NCBI RefSeq assembly: GCF_004364285.1
Contig: NZ_SOBE01000002.1
Location: 868,001 to 932,000, forward strand
Direction: 5' to 3'
Length of the DNA: 64,000 bases
DNA from: Frigoribacterium sp. PhB116
GTDB lineage: Bacteria; Actinomycetota; Actinomycetes; Actinomycetales; Microbacteriaceae
Position 1 is the stretch's first letter. Each line of letters starts with the position of its first letter. The translations under genes were made by a program, and so were the position numbers. The notes under the pieces were generated by a model. That model saw nothing but the letters and a program-made list of their open reading frames with translations, was not told the DNA's origin and ran no database searches. This document shows positions 16,929-24,823 of the stretch, one piece after another.

Positions 16929-18251
16929 TTGGTCCAGACCACCGTTGAGAAGCTCAGCCCCACGCGCGTCAAGCTCAACATCGTCGTCAGCCCTGACGAG
17001 CTCAAGCCCAGCGTCACGCACGCCTACGGCCACATCGCGGAGTCGATCAACATCCCCGGCTTCCGCAAGGGCAAGGTGCCGCCGCCCATCATCGACCAGC
17101 GCGTCGGTCGCGAAGAGGTCCTGAACCACGCCGTCAGCGAGAGCCTCGACAAGTTCTACCGCGAGGCCGTCTCCGAGACCGAGATCCGCGTGCTGGGCCG
17201 CCCCGAGGCCGACGTCGTCTCCTGGCCCGACGTGAAGGACTTCTCGGGCGACCTGACCATCGCCGTCGAGGTCGACGTCCGTCCCGACTTCGACCTGCCC
17301 GACTACGAGGGCATCGAGCTCACCGTCGACTCGGTCGAGATCAGCGACGACGAGGTCGAGGAAGAGCTGTCGAACCTGCGCACGCGCTTCGGCACGCTCG
17401 TCACGGTCGACCGTCCCGCCACCACCGGCGACTTCGTCCAGATCGACCTCACCGCCACCATCGGCGACGACACCGTCGACACCGCCCAGGGCGTGTCGTA
17501 CGAGCTCGGCTCCGGCGAGCTCATCGAGGGCATCGACGAAGCGCTCGAGTCGCTCACCGCCGACGAGAGCACCACGTTCGAGTCGAAGCTGCTCGGCGGC
17601 GACCGCGAGGGCGAGACCGCCCAGATCGCCGTCACCGTCACCGCCGTCAAGGAGCGCGAGCTCCCCGAGGCCGACGACGACTTCGCGCAGATCGCCAGCC
17701 AGTTCGACACCATCGACGAGCTCAAGGGCGACCTGAAGGAGCAGCTGGCCAAGTCGAAGACGTTCGGCCAGGGCGCCCAGGCGCGCGACCAGGTCGTCGA
17801 GAAGCTGCTCGAGTCCGTCGAGATCCCCGTGCCCGAGAAGCTCGTCGAGGACGAGGTGCACCGTCACCTCGAGCAGGAGAACCGCCTCGAGGACGCCGAG
17901 CACCGCACCGAGGTGACCGAGAGCAGCGAGAAGGCCTTCCGCAACCAGATCCTCCTCGACGCGATCGCCGAGAAGGAAGAGGTCAAGGTCGAGCAGGACG
18001 AGCTGACCCAGTACCTGATCCAGGGCGCCGCCCAGTACGGCATGGAGCCCGGCGAGTTCATCAAGGTGCTCGACCAGAACGGCCAGATCCCGGCCATGGT
18101 CGGCGAGGTCGCCCGCAGCAAAGCCCTGGCGGTCGTGCTGTCGAAGGCCAAGGTCGTTGACGGCGAGGGCAAGGAGGTCGACCTGTCGGCCTTCACCGCC
18201 ACCGCGGGCGTCGGCGGCGACGACGACCACGAGGGTCACGACCACGCGTGA
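16929..18251 (+). CDS. tig: trigger factor
   Basis: A 440-residue ribosome-associated chaperone and peptidyl-prolyl isomerase. The N-terminal ribosome-binding domain has the signature [12 protein letters not shown] (about residues 44-55), the FKBP-like domain spans roughly 155-245 ([17 protein letters not shown] ... [16 protein letters not shown]) and the helical C-terminal arms follow, ending in an acidic/His tail ([11 protein letters not shown]). The start is TTG, supported by AGGAG 9 nt upstream and by homology from [15 protein letters not shown]. It stands before clpP1-clpP2-clpX, the same order as Rv2462c-Rv2457c in M. tuberculosis and in many other bacteria. Confidence 0.97.
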   Translation: MVQTTVEKLSPTRVKLNIVVSPDELKPSVTHAYGHIAESINIPGFRKGKVPPPIIDQRVGREEVLNHAVSESLDKFYREAVSETEIRVLGRPEADVVSWPDVKDFSGDLTIAVEVDVRPDFDLPDYEGIELTVDSVEISDDEVEEELSNLRTRFGTLVTVDRPATTGDFVQIDLTATIGDDTVDTAQGVSYELGSGELIEGIDEALESLTADESTTFESKLLGGDREGETAQIAVTVTAVKERELPEADDDFAQIASQFDTIDELKGDLKEQLAKSKTFGQGAQARDQVVEKLLESVEIPVPEKLVEDEVHRHLEQENRLEDAEHRTEVTESSEKAFRNQILLDAIAEKEEVKVEQDELTQYLIQGAAQYGMEPGEFIKVLDQNGQIPAMVGEVARSKALAVVLSKAKVVDGEGKEVDLSAFTATAGVGGDDDHEGHDHA

Positions 18252-18291
18252 GCTGAGCTGACGCGTCGGCGCCGATGAGGCGCTGACGTCG

Positions 18292-18323
18292 AGAGGGCCG
18301 GGTGCTGGTGCACCCGGCCCTCT
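18292..18323 (+). terminator. terminator after tig
   Basis: A perfect 14-bp stem (arms AGAGGGCCGGGTGC and its complement) closes a 4-nt loop 40 nt after the tig stop. It separates tig from the clpP operon. Confidence 0.85.
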
Positions 18324-18382
18324 GTCGTTCCCGGACTGCACCCGCGCCTCCTCGGCTCGGTCTGGTCAGCGAGGGGCGGAAG

Positions 18383-18400
18383 TTATTGCCGTGGGCGAAC
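18383..18400 (+). promoter_or_regulatory. candidate ClgR box upstream of clpP1P2
   Basis: The 18-mer TTATTGCCGTGGGCGAAC fits the actinobacterial ClgR consensus (WNNWCGCYNANRGCGWWS) except for two positions. Its centre is about 36 bp before a likely -10 (TAGATT, 18428-18433) with a poor -35, as expected of an activated promoter. ClgR activates clpP1P2 in corynebacteria and mycobacteria. Confidence 0.4.
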
Positions 18401-18466
18401 AGCCCGGAACCCGTGCGTTCCACCGGATAGATTCGACGACAAGCGACAACGAATGGGAGCTCCACC

Positions 18467-19054
18467 ATGGCCGACGTGACACTGCCCAACAGTGTTTTTG
18501 ACCGACTTCTCAAGGACCGCATCATCTGGCTCGGTTCCGAGGTGCGGGACGAGAACGCCAACGAGATCGCAGCGAAACTCCTGCTCCTCGCCGCTGAGGA
18601 CAGCGAGAAGGACATCTACCTCTACATCAACTCGCCCGGCGGGTCGATCACGGCCGGCATGGCGATCTACGACGCCATGGAGTTCGTGCCGAACGACATC
18701 GTGACCGTGGGCATCGGCATGGCGGCCTCGATGGGCCAGCTGCTCCTGACGGCCGGCACCAAGGGCAAGCGCTACATCACGCCGAACGCGCGCGTCCTGC
18801 TGCACCAGCCGCACGGCGGCTTCGGCGGCACCAGCTCCGACATCCAGACGCAGGCCCAGCTCATCCTCTCGATGAAGCAGCGCCTGGCCGAGATCACCGC
18901 TGCCCAGACGGGCAAGACGGTCGAGCAGATCAACGAGGACGGCGACCGCGACCGTTGGTTCACCGCCGAGGAGGCCCTGGAGTACGGCTTCGTCGACCAC
19001 ATCCGCGGCTCGGCCACCGACGTCGTCGGCGGCGCCGGCACGGACCAGTCGTAG
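18467..19054 (+). CDS. clpP1: ATP-dependent Clp protease proteolytic subunit ClpP1
   Basis: A 195-residue serine protease ring subunit. The oxyanion/nucleophile segment is [16 protein letters not shown] (catalytic Ser), the catalytic His is in [13 protein letters not shown] and the Asp follows in the [12 protein letters not shown] region. With ClpP2 it forms a mixed tetradecamer fed by ClpX or ClpC. A ribosome-binding site GGGAG precedes the ATG, and the gene is first in a two-gene operon after a probable ClgR-controlled promoter. The short N-terminus ([18 protein letters not shown]) is typical of actinobacterial ClpP1. Confidence 0.95.
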   Translation: MADVTLPNSVFDRLLKDRIIWLGSEVRDENANEIAAKLLLLAAEDSEKDIYLYINSPGGSITAGMAIYDAMEFVPNDIVTVGIGMAASMGQLLLTAGTKGKRYITPNARVLLHQPHGGFGGTSSDIQTQAQLILSMKQRLAEITAAQTGKTVEQINEDGDRDRWFTAEEALEYGFVDHIRGSATDVVGGAGTDQS

Positions 19055-19094
19055 ACCTCCCTCCCCGATCGTCAGCAGAGAAAGAGACACACTC

Positions 19095-19757
19095 ATGGAA
19101 CTTCCGATGATGGGCGGCGCGGGCCGACTGCAGACCCCCAGCTCCCGGTACATCCTCCCCAGCTTCGAAGAGCGCACGGCCTACGGCTACAAGCGCCAGG
19201 ACCCCTACGCCAAGCTCTTCGAGGACCGCATCGTGTTCCTCGGCGTGCAGGTGGACGACGCCTCGGCCGACGACATCATGGCGCAGCTCCTCGTGCTCGA
19301 GAGCATGGACCCCGATCGCGACATCACCCTTTACATCAACTCGCCCGGCGGCTCGTTCACGGCCATGACGGCGATCTACGACACGATGCAGTACATCCGT
19401 CCGGAGATCCAGACGGTGTGCCTCGGCCAGGCTGCCTCGGCGGCCGCGGTCCTGCTCGCGGCCGGCCAGCCCGGCAAGCGCCTCGCCCTGCCGAACGCCC
19501 GCGTGCTGATCCACCAGCCCGCGACCGGCGGGAGCAGCGGCGGCCAGGCGTCGGACATCGAGATCCAGGCGAAAGAGGTGCTGCGCATGCGCACCTGGCT
19601 CGAGGAGACGCTGTCGAAGCACTCGAACAAGACGCCCGAGCAGGTCAACCGCGACATCGAGCGCGACAACATCCTGGGCGCCGACGAGGCTCTGGCCTAC
19701 GGCCTGGTCGACCAGGTGCTGACCTCGCGCAAGAACCAGCCGGCGCTCACGCGCTAG
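19095..19757 (+). CDS. clpP2: ATP-dependent Clp protease proteolytic subunit ClpP2
   Basis: A 220-residue paralogue of ClpP1, 40 nt downstream in the same operon. Catalytic Ser lies in [15 protein letters not shown] and His in [34 protein letters not shown] supplies the third residue region. The extended N-terminus (about 30 residues before [11 protein letters not shown]) fits ClpP2, which in mycobacteria is processed and pairs with ClpP1. The ribosome-binding site AGAGAAAGAG is modest. A very strong terminator ends the operon before clpX. Confidence 0.95.
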   Translation: MELPMMGGAGRLQTPSSRYILPSFEERTAYGYKRQDPYAKLFEDRIVFLGVQVDDASADDIMAQLLVLESMDPDRDITLYINSPGGSFTAMTAIYDTMQYIRPEIQTVCLGQAASAAAVLLAAGQPGKRLALPNARVLIHQPATGGSSGGQASDIEIQAKEVLRMRTWLEETLSKHSNKTPEQVNRDIERDNILGADEALAYGLVDQVLTSRKNQPALTR

Positions 19758-19780
19758 CCGACCACGCGTCGCGAGCACGA

Positions 19781-19817
19781 CGACGGAGCCCCGGGCGAGC
19801 TGCCCGGGGCTCCGTCG
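19781..19817 (+). terminator. terminator after clpP2
   Basis: A perfect 16-bp stem (left arm CGACGGAGCCCCGGGC) with a 5-nt loop starts 24 nt after the clpP2 stop. It shows that clpX is transcribed separately. Confidence 0.88.
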
Positions 19818-19860
19818 CGTCCGGGCCGCAGGTCGGTCCCGGAGTGTCGGGGGATCGGGT

Positions 19861-19866
19861 TAGGCT
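19861..19866 (+). promoter_or_regulatory. -10 box for clpX
   Basis: TAGGCT lies 52 nt before the clpX ATG, after the clpP2 terminator. A Shine-Dalgarno AGGGAGG is located 6 nt before the start, so this transcript has a short leader. Confidence 0.4.
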
Positions 19867-19918
19867 CGGTGCACGACGTCCGACAGGGGGCGACGACGAT
19901 CTCGTAGGGAGGCCGGGC

Positions 19919-21199
<1,281 letters not shown>

Positions 21200-21223
21200 T
21201 CCCGCCGCCTCCCCGCGCCTCCT

Positions 21224-21254
21224 GAACGCCCCGGCCCCTCTGGTCGGGGCGTTC
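21224..21254. terminator. bidirectional terminator between clpX and the M3 peptidase gene
   Basis: GAACGCCCCGGCC and GGTCGGGGCGTTC form a 13-bp stem (one G-T pair) with a 5-nt loop between two convergent genes. Confidence 0.8.
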
Positions 21255-21283
21255 GCGTGCGTGTCCCCGCGATGTCGACGGGG

Positions 21284-23350
21284 TCAGGCGAGGCCGCGGC
21301 GCTCCAGCAGCGGCTCGACCCGAGCGTCGCGGCCACGGAAGTCGCGGTAGGCCTCGAGGGGGTCCTTCGACCCGCCGACGCCGAGCAGACGCGCCCGGAA
21401 CCGGTCGCCCGCTTCCCTGCTCAGTCCGCCGTTCTCCTCGAACCACTCGACGGCGTCGGCGTCCAGCACCTCGCTCCAGATGTACGAGTAGTAGCCCGCG
21501 TCGTAGCCGCCCGAGAAGGTGTGAGCGAAGTACGTGCTCGAGTAGCGAGGGGGCACCTGCGGGCGGTCCAGGCCGACCGCGGCCAGCGCCTCCTGCTCGA
21601 ACGCCTCGACGTCGTCGACCCGGTCGGCCTGCTCGGGCGACAGCCTGTGCCACGCCTGGTCGAGCAGGGCGCTGGCGAGGTACTCGCTCGTCGCGAAGCC
21701 CTCCCCGTAGGTGCGCGAGGCGACGAGCTTCTCGACCAGCTCGCGGGGCATCCGCTCGCCCGTGACGTGGTGGACGGCGTAGTTCTCGAGCACCTCCGGC
21801 CAGAGCATCCACATCTCGTTGACCTGGCTCGGGAACTCCACGAAGTCGCGGAACACGTTCGTGCCCGAGAACGACGGGTAGGTGACCCGGGCCAACAGGC
21901 CGTGCAGGGCGTGGCCGAACTCGTGGAACAGCGTCGTCACCTCGTCGAGCGTGAGCAGGGTCGGCGAGCCGGCCGCGGGCTTCGAGACGTTGAGGTTGTT
22001 GACGACGACAGGCGGCAGGCCGAGCAGGTCCGACTGCGACACGAGCGGGTTCATCCACGCCCCGCCGCGCTTCGAGTCGCGGGTGTAGAGGTCGAGCACG
22101 TACAGGCCGACGGGCGCGCCGCCGTCCTCGGTCACCTCGAAGACCCGGGCCTCCGGGTGCGGGCCGACGAGGTCCCGCCGCTCGGCGAACTCGAGGCCGT
22201 AGAGGCGGGAGGCGGCGTGGAAGACACCGTCGTGCAGCACGCGGTCGGCCTCGAAGTAGTCGCGCATCGCGGCCGTGTCGACGTCGAAGCGCTCGGCACG
22301 GACCTTCTCGGCCCACCAGGCCCAGTCGGAGGCGCGGACCTCGCCGCCGTCGGTGTCGCTTCCGCTGCCGCTTCCCGCCTCGCTCGAGGCGAGCTGGCGC
22401 AGATCGGCGAGCTCGGCGGCGGCGTTCCGGGCCGCGGGCACCGCGAGCCGGCCGAGCAGCTCGGCGACGGCTGCCGGGCTGCCGGCCGTCTCGCCCGCCG
22501 TCACCCAGGAGGCGTGGTCCGGGAACGCGAGCAGGACGGCGCGCCGGGCCCGGAGCCGAGCGATCTCGAGCACGAGCGCCCGGGTGTCGTGCTCGCCGCC
22601 CCGCCGTCCGCGCGACAGGGAGGCGGCCATCACGCGCTCCCGCAGCGCCGGGTCGTCGAGCGACGCCAGCAGCGGGTGCCCGGTGGGCAGCACGAGCGAC
22701 ACGACCCAGGCGTCCTCGAGCCCGCGCTCCCGTGCCGCCTCGGCTGCCGCCCCGAGCTGGCCCTCGGTGAGGCCGCGCAGCTCGGCAGGGTCGTGCACGA
22801 CGACCGCGAGGTCGTTCGTGTCGGCCAGCAGCGCCTTCTCGAAGCGGGTGGTCAGGGTCGAGAGCTCCTGGTTCAGCCTGCGGAGCACCTCCTTGTCGTC
22901 GTCGCCCAACGCGGCACCGGCCCGGCCGAAGTCGGCCACGGTGCGCTCGAGCAGGTAGCGCTGCTCGGCCGTGAGGTCGAGCTGGTCGCTCCTCGCGTCG
23001 AGAGCCTCGAGGCGACGCCACAGTCGGGGGTCGAGGCGGATCGCGTCGGCGTGCTCGGCGAGCCGCGGGGCGAGCTCGAGCTCGAGGGCGTCCGTGACGT
23101 CGTTCGAGTCGCTCGACGCCTTGTCGAAGAACGCGTGCTCGACGCGGGCGAGGATCCGCCCGCTGTGCTCGAGCGCCTCGAGGGTGTTCGCGAAGGTCGG
23201 CTCGGTCGGGTCCGTCGCCATCGCCTCGAGCTCGGCCCGCTGCTGCTCGAGGCCGGCCTCGAACACCGGCAGCCAGTCGTCGTCGGTGATCTCGGCGAAG
23301 GGCGGCAGCGCGTACGGCAGGGAGCTCGGCTCGAGGAACGGGTTCGTCAT
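21284..23350 (-). CDS. dcp: M3-family oligopeptidase (peptidyl-dipeptidase Dcp type)
   Basis: A 688-residue zinc metallopeptidase. The zinc motif HEFGHALHGLLARVTYPSFSG lies at about residue 480, with the downstream Glu ligand region and the Tyr/His substrate-binding segment YYSYIWSEVLDADAV near 620. M3A enzymes degrade oligopeptides released by proteases; Dcp removes C-terminal dipeptides and OpdA is an endopeptidase, and sequence alone does not separate them. The N-terminus NPFLEPSSLPYALPPFAEI is the normal family start. The ATG lies 6 nt after a minus-strand TAGTGT -10, suggesting a leaderless transcript. It is convergent with clpX. Confidence 0.93.
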   Translation of the reverse strand: MTNPFLEPSSLPYALPPFAEITDDDWLPVFEAGLEQQRAELEAMATDPTEPTFANTLEALEHSGRILARVEHAFFDKASSDSNDVTDALELELAPRLAEHADAIRLDPRLWRRLEALDARSDQLDLTAEQRYLLERTVADFGRAGAALGDDDKEVLRRLNQELSTLTTRFEKALLADTNDLAVVVHDPAELRGLTEGQLGAAAEAARERGLEDAWVVSLVLPTGHPLLASLDDPALRERVMAASLSRGRRGGEHDTRALVLEIARLRARRAVLLAFPDHASWVTAGETAGSPAAVAELLGRLAVPAARNAAAELADLRQLASSEAGSGSGSDTDGGEVRASDWAWWAEKVRAERFDVDTAAMRDYFEADRVLHDGVFHAASRLYGLEFAERRDLVGPHPEARVFEVTEDGGAPVGLYVLDLYTRDSKRGGAWMNPLVSQSDLLGLPPVVVNNLNVSKPAAGSPTLLTLDEVTTLFHEFGHALHGLLARVTYPSFSGTNVFRDFVEFPSQVNEMWMLWPEVLENYAVHHVTGERMPRELVEKLVASRTYGEGFATSEYLASALLDQAWHRLSPEQADRVDDVEAFEQEALAAVGLDRPQVPPRYSSTYFAHTFSGGYDAGYYSYIWSEVLDADAVEWFEENGGLSREAGDRFRARLLGVGGSKDPLEAYRDFRGRDARVEPLLERRGLA

Positions 23351-23356
23351 CCGCCC

Positions 23357-23378
23357 ACACTAGGAGGCTCGCTAGGGT
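23357..23378. promoter_or_regulatory. back-to-back -10 boxes of two leaderless genes
   Basis: On the minus strand TAGTGT (23362-23357) is 6 nt from the dcp ATG; on the plus strand TAGGGT (23373-23378) is 7 nt from the methyltransferase ATG. Only 35 bp separate the two start codons. Confidence 0.5.
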
Positions 23379-23385
23379 CGGGCAC

Positions 23386-24240
23386 ATGAGCGAACCGACC
23401 GCACCGCGCGAGCCGACCGCACCGGGCGGACCCGCCGCACCGCGCGCGACGTACACCCACGGGCACCACGAGAGCGTGCTGCGGAGCCACGCGTGGCGCA
23501 CGGTCGAGAACAGCGCCGCCTACCTCGTGCCGCACCTGCGCCCCGGGCTGTCGCTGCTCGACGTCGGGTGCGGGCCGGGCACGATCACCGTCGACCTCGC
23601 CGAGCGGCTCGCCCCGGGGCGCGTCGTCGGGGTCGACGCGGCGGCCGGGATCGTCGCGCAGGCCGCCGGGCTTGCAGCCGAGCGCCGGGTCGAGAACATC
23701 GAGTTCGTCACGGCCGACCTGTACGAGCTTCCCTTCGACGACGACACGGTCGACGTCGTGCACGCGCACCAGGTGCTCCAGCACGTAGCGGATCCCGTCG
23801 GGGCGCTCCGCGAGATGCGTCGAGTCGCCCGGCCCGGGGGAGTCGTCGCCGTGCGCGAGGTCGACTACCACGGCACCATCTGGGCCCCGGAGTCGCCCGG
23901 CCTCGACCGGTGGATGGACGTCTACCAGCAGGTGCACCGCGGCAACGGCGGCGAGCCCGACGCCGGGAGGCGCCTCAAGGGCTGGGCGCTCGAGGCCGGC
24001 CTCGAGGCGGTCGTCAGCACCGCCTCCTCGTGGTGCTTCGCCTCGGACGAGGAGCGCACCTGGTGGGGCGACAGCTGGGCCGCGCGCGCGACGGAGTCCG
24101 CGTTCCACGGGGACGCGATCGCGAAGGGCGTCGCGACCGACGCCGAGCTGCACGCGATCGCGGACGCGTGGCGCGCGTGGCGGGACGCGCCCGACGGGTG
24201 GCTGCTCATGCCGCACGGCGAGATCGTCGCCCGAGCATGA
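23386..24240 (+). CDS. class I SAM-dependent methyltransferase
   Basis: A 284-residue methyltransferase of the UbiE/COQ5-like group. Motif I is LLDVGCGPGTITVDLAE (about residues 60-76), followed by VVGVDAAAGIV (acidic residue binding the ribose), the FVTADLYELPF segment and HAHQVLQHVADPVGALREMRRVARPGG. The acceptor is unknown. The N-terminal 25 residues form a low-complexity repeat (EPTAPREPTAPGGPAAP) probably not part of the fold. It is divergent from the M3 peptidase gene and convergent with the small gene at 24569; the gap between them is full of repeats. The start fits a leaderless promoter. Confidence 0.88.
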   Translation: MSEPTAPREPTAPGGPAAPRATYTHGHHESVLRSHAWRTVENSAAYLVPHLRPGLSLLDVGCGPGTITVDLAERLAPGRVVGVDAAAGIVAQAAGLAAERRVENIEFVTADLYELPFDDDTVDVVHAHQVLQHVADPVGALREMRRVARPGGVVAVREVDYHGTIWAPESPGLDRWMDVYQQVHRGNGGEPDAGRRLKGWALEAGLEAVVSTASSWCFASDEERTWWGDSWAARATESAFHGDAIAKGVATDAELHAIADAWRAWRDAPDGWLLMPHGEIVARA

Positions 24241-24263
24241 CCCGCGTCTCGGCGAGCTCCGTC

Positions 24264-24346
24264 CGCAAATGCCGACCGCGGCCTCTCCCATAGCGGGAGA
24301 TCTGGGTACAGCACACGCTGAGGAGGCTCCGCGGTCGGCGTTTGCG
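24264..24346. repeat. 83-bp element with 18-bp inverted ends
   Basis: The left arm CGCAAATGCCGACCGCGG and the right arm CCGCGGTCGGCGTTTGCG are complementary with one mismatch and enclose a smaller hairpin (TCTCCC/GGGAGA around 24285-24301). The form recalls a REP or a non-autonomous miniature element. No target-site duplication was recognised. Confidence 0.55.
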
Positions 24347-24348
24347 AA

Positions 24349-24400
24349 GGTGCGGGGTGCGAGGTGCGAGGTGCGGGGTGCGGGGTGTCGGGTGCGAGGG
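24349..24400 (+). repeat. imperfect 7-bp tandem array (GGTGCGR)
   Basis: About seven units of GGTGCGG or GGTGCGA run from 24349, with a few drifted copies towards 24400. The period of seven makes frame-shifting slippage possible. It stands between two palindromic elements. Confidence 0.6.
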
Positions 24401-24456
24401 GCGACGTGCGAGCAGTGTCGGGGGCAGAACAGGGCAGAGGCGGGGAACACGGAGAG

Positions 24457-24526
24457 CGAGAGGGATCCGCGGCCGCGGGAACGGTCTGCAGGGGCAGACC
24501 GGCCTCGGCGGGGCGGATCCCTCTCG
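24457..24526. repeat. 70-bp element with perfect 14-bp inverted ends
   Basis: CGAGAGGGATCCGC (24457-24470) is repeated in perfect inverted form at 24513-24526. The interior holds a perfect 7-bp hairpin (GGTCTGC/GCAGACC, 24483-24500). It lies 42 bp after the stop of the minus-strand gene at 24569 and may be its terminator or a REP-like repeat. Confidence 0.55.
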
Positions 24527-24568
24527 GATCACGGGGGTGAGGACGCGGAGGTGGGCGCCCGGCCCGGG

Positions 24569-24823
24569 TCAGTCCTCGTCGGGGGCGTCATCGGGCGCGT
24601 GCACGTGTGCCTCGCCCGTGACGGCGTCCACACGGATCACCGTGCCGTCGTCGAGCTCGACGACGGGTCGGTGCTCGAGGTACGTGAGCGTCCAGCGCCA
24701 GGACGACGCGTCGACGCCCTCGTCGGCGAGCTCGCGCTCGACCTGGGCGACCGCGCCGAGCACGGGGGCGGGGAGGCTGGCCGGAGCCGCGCTTCCCACG
24801 GTCCAGCGCGTGCCGAGCTGCAT
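24569..24823 (-). CDS. small conserved protein downstream of valS
   Basis: An 84-residue soluble protein with an acidic C-terminus (DDAPDED). The central part WRWTLTYLEHRPVVELDDGTVIRVDAVTGEAHVH looks like a compact beta sheet. Its ATG overlaps the valS stop by one base (TGATG), so it is coupled to synthesis of valyl-tRNA synthetase. No motif or known family could be assigned, and no paralogue is present in the window. The tight coupling and normal codon use indicate a true gene. Confidence 0.65.
   Translation of the reverse strand: MQLGTRWTVGSAAPASLPAPVLGAVAQVERELADEGVDASSWRWTLTYLEHRPVVELDDGTVIRVDAVTGEAHVHAPDDAPDED

Larger units (their letters stand above)
24241..24568. other. 328-bp intergenic region with nested palindromes and a heptamer array
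   Basis: No gene is credible here on either strand. The region contains an 83-bp nested palindrome, a GGTGCGG-type tandem array and a second 70-bp nested palindrome, each listed separately. It separates two convergent genes, so some of the structures may act as terminators. Confidence 0.7.

Noticed and set aside
24349-24400. Heptamer array considered as a CRISPR
   Set aside because: Units are 7 bp and contiguous, without spacers, and no cas genes are near.
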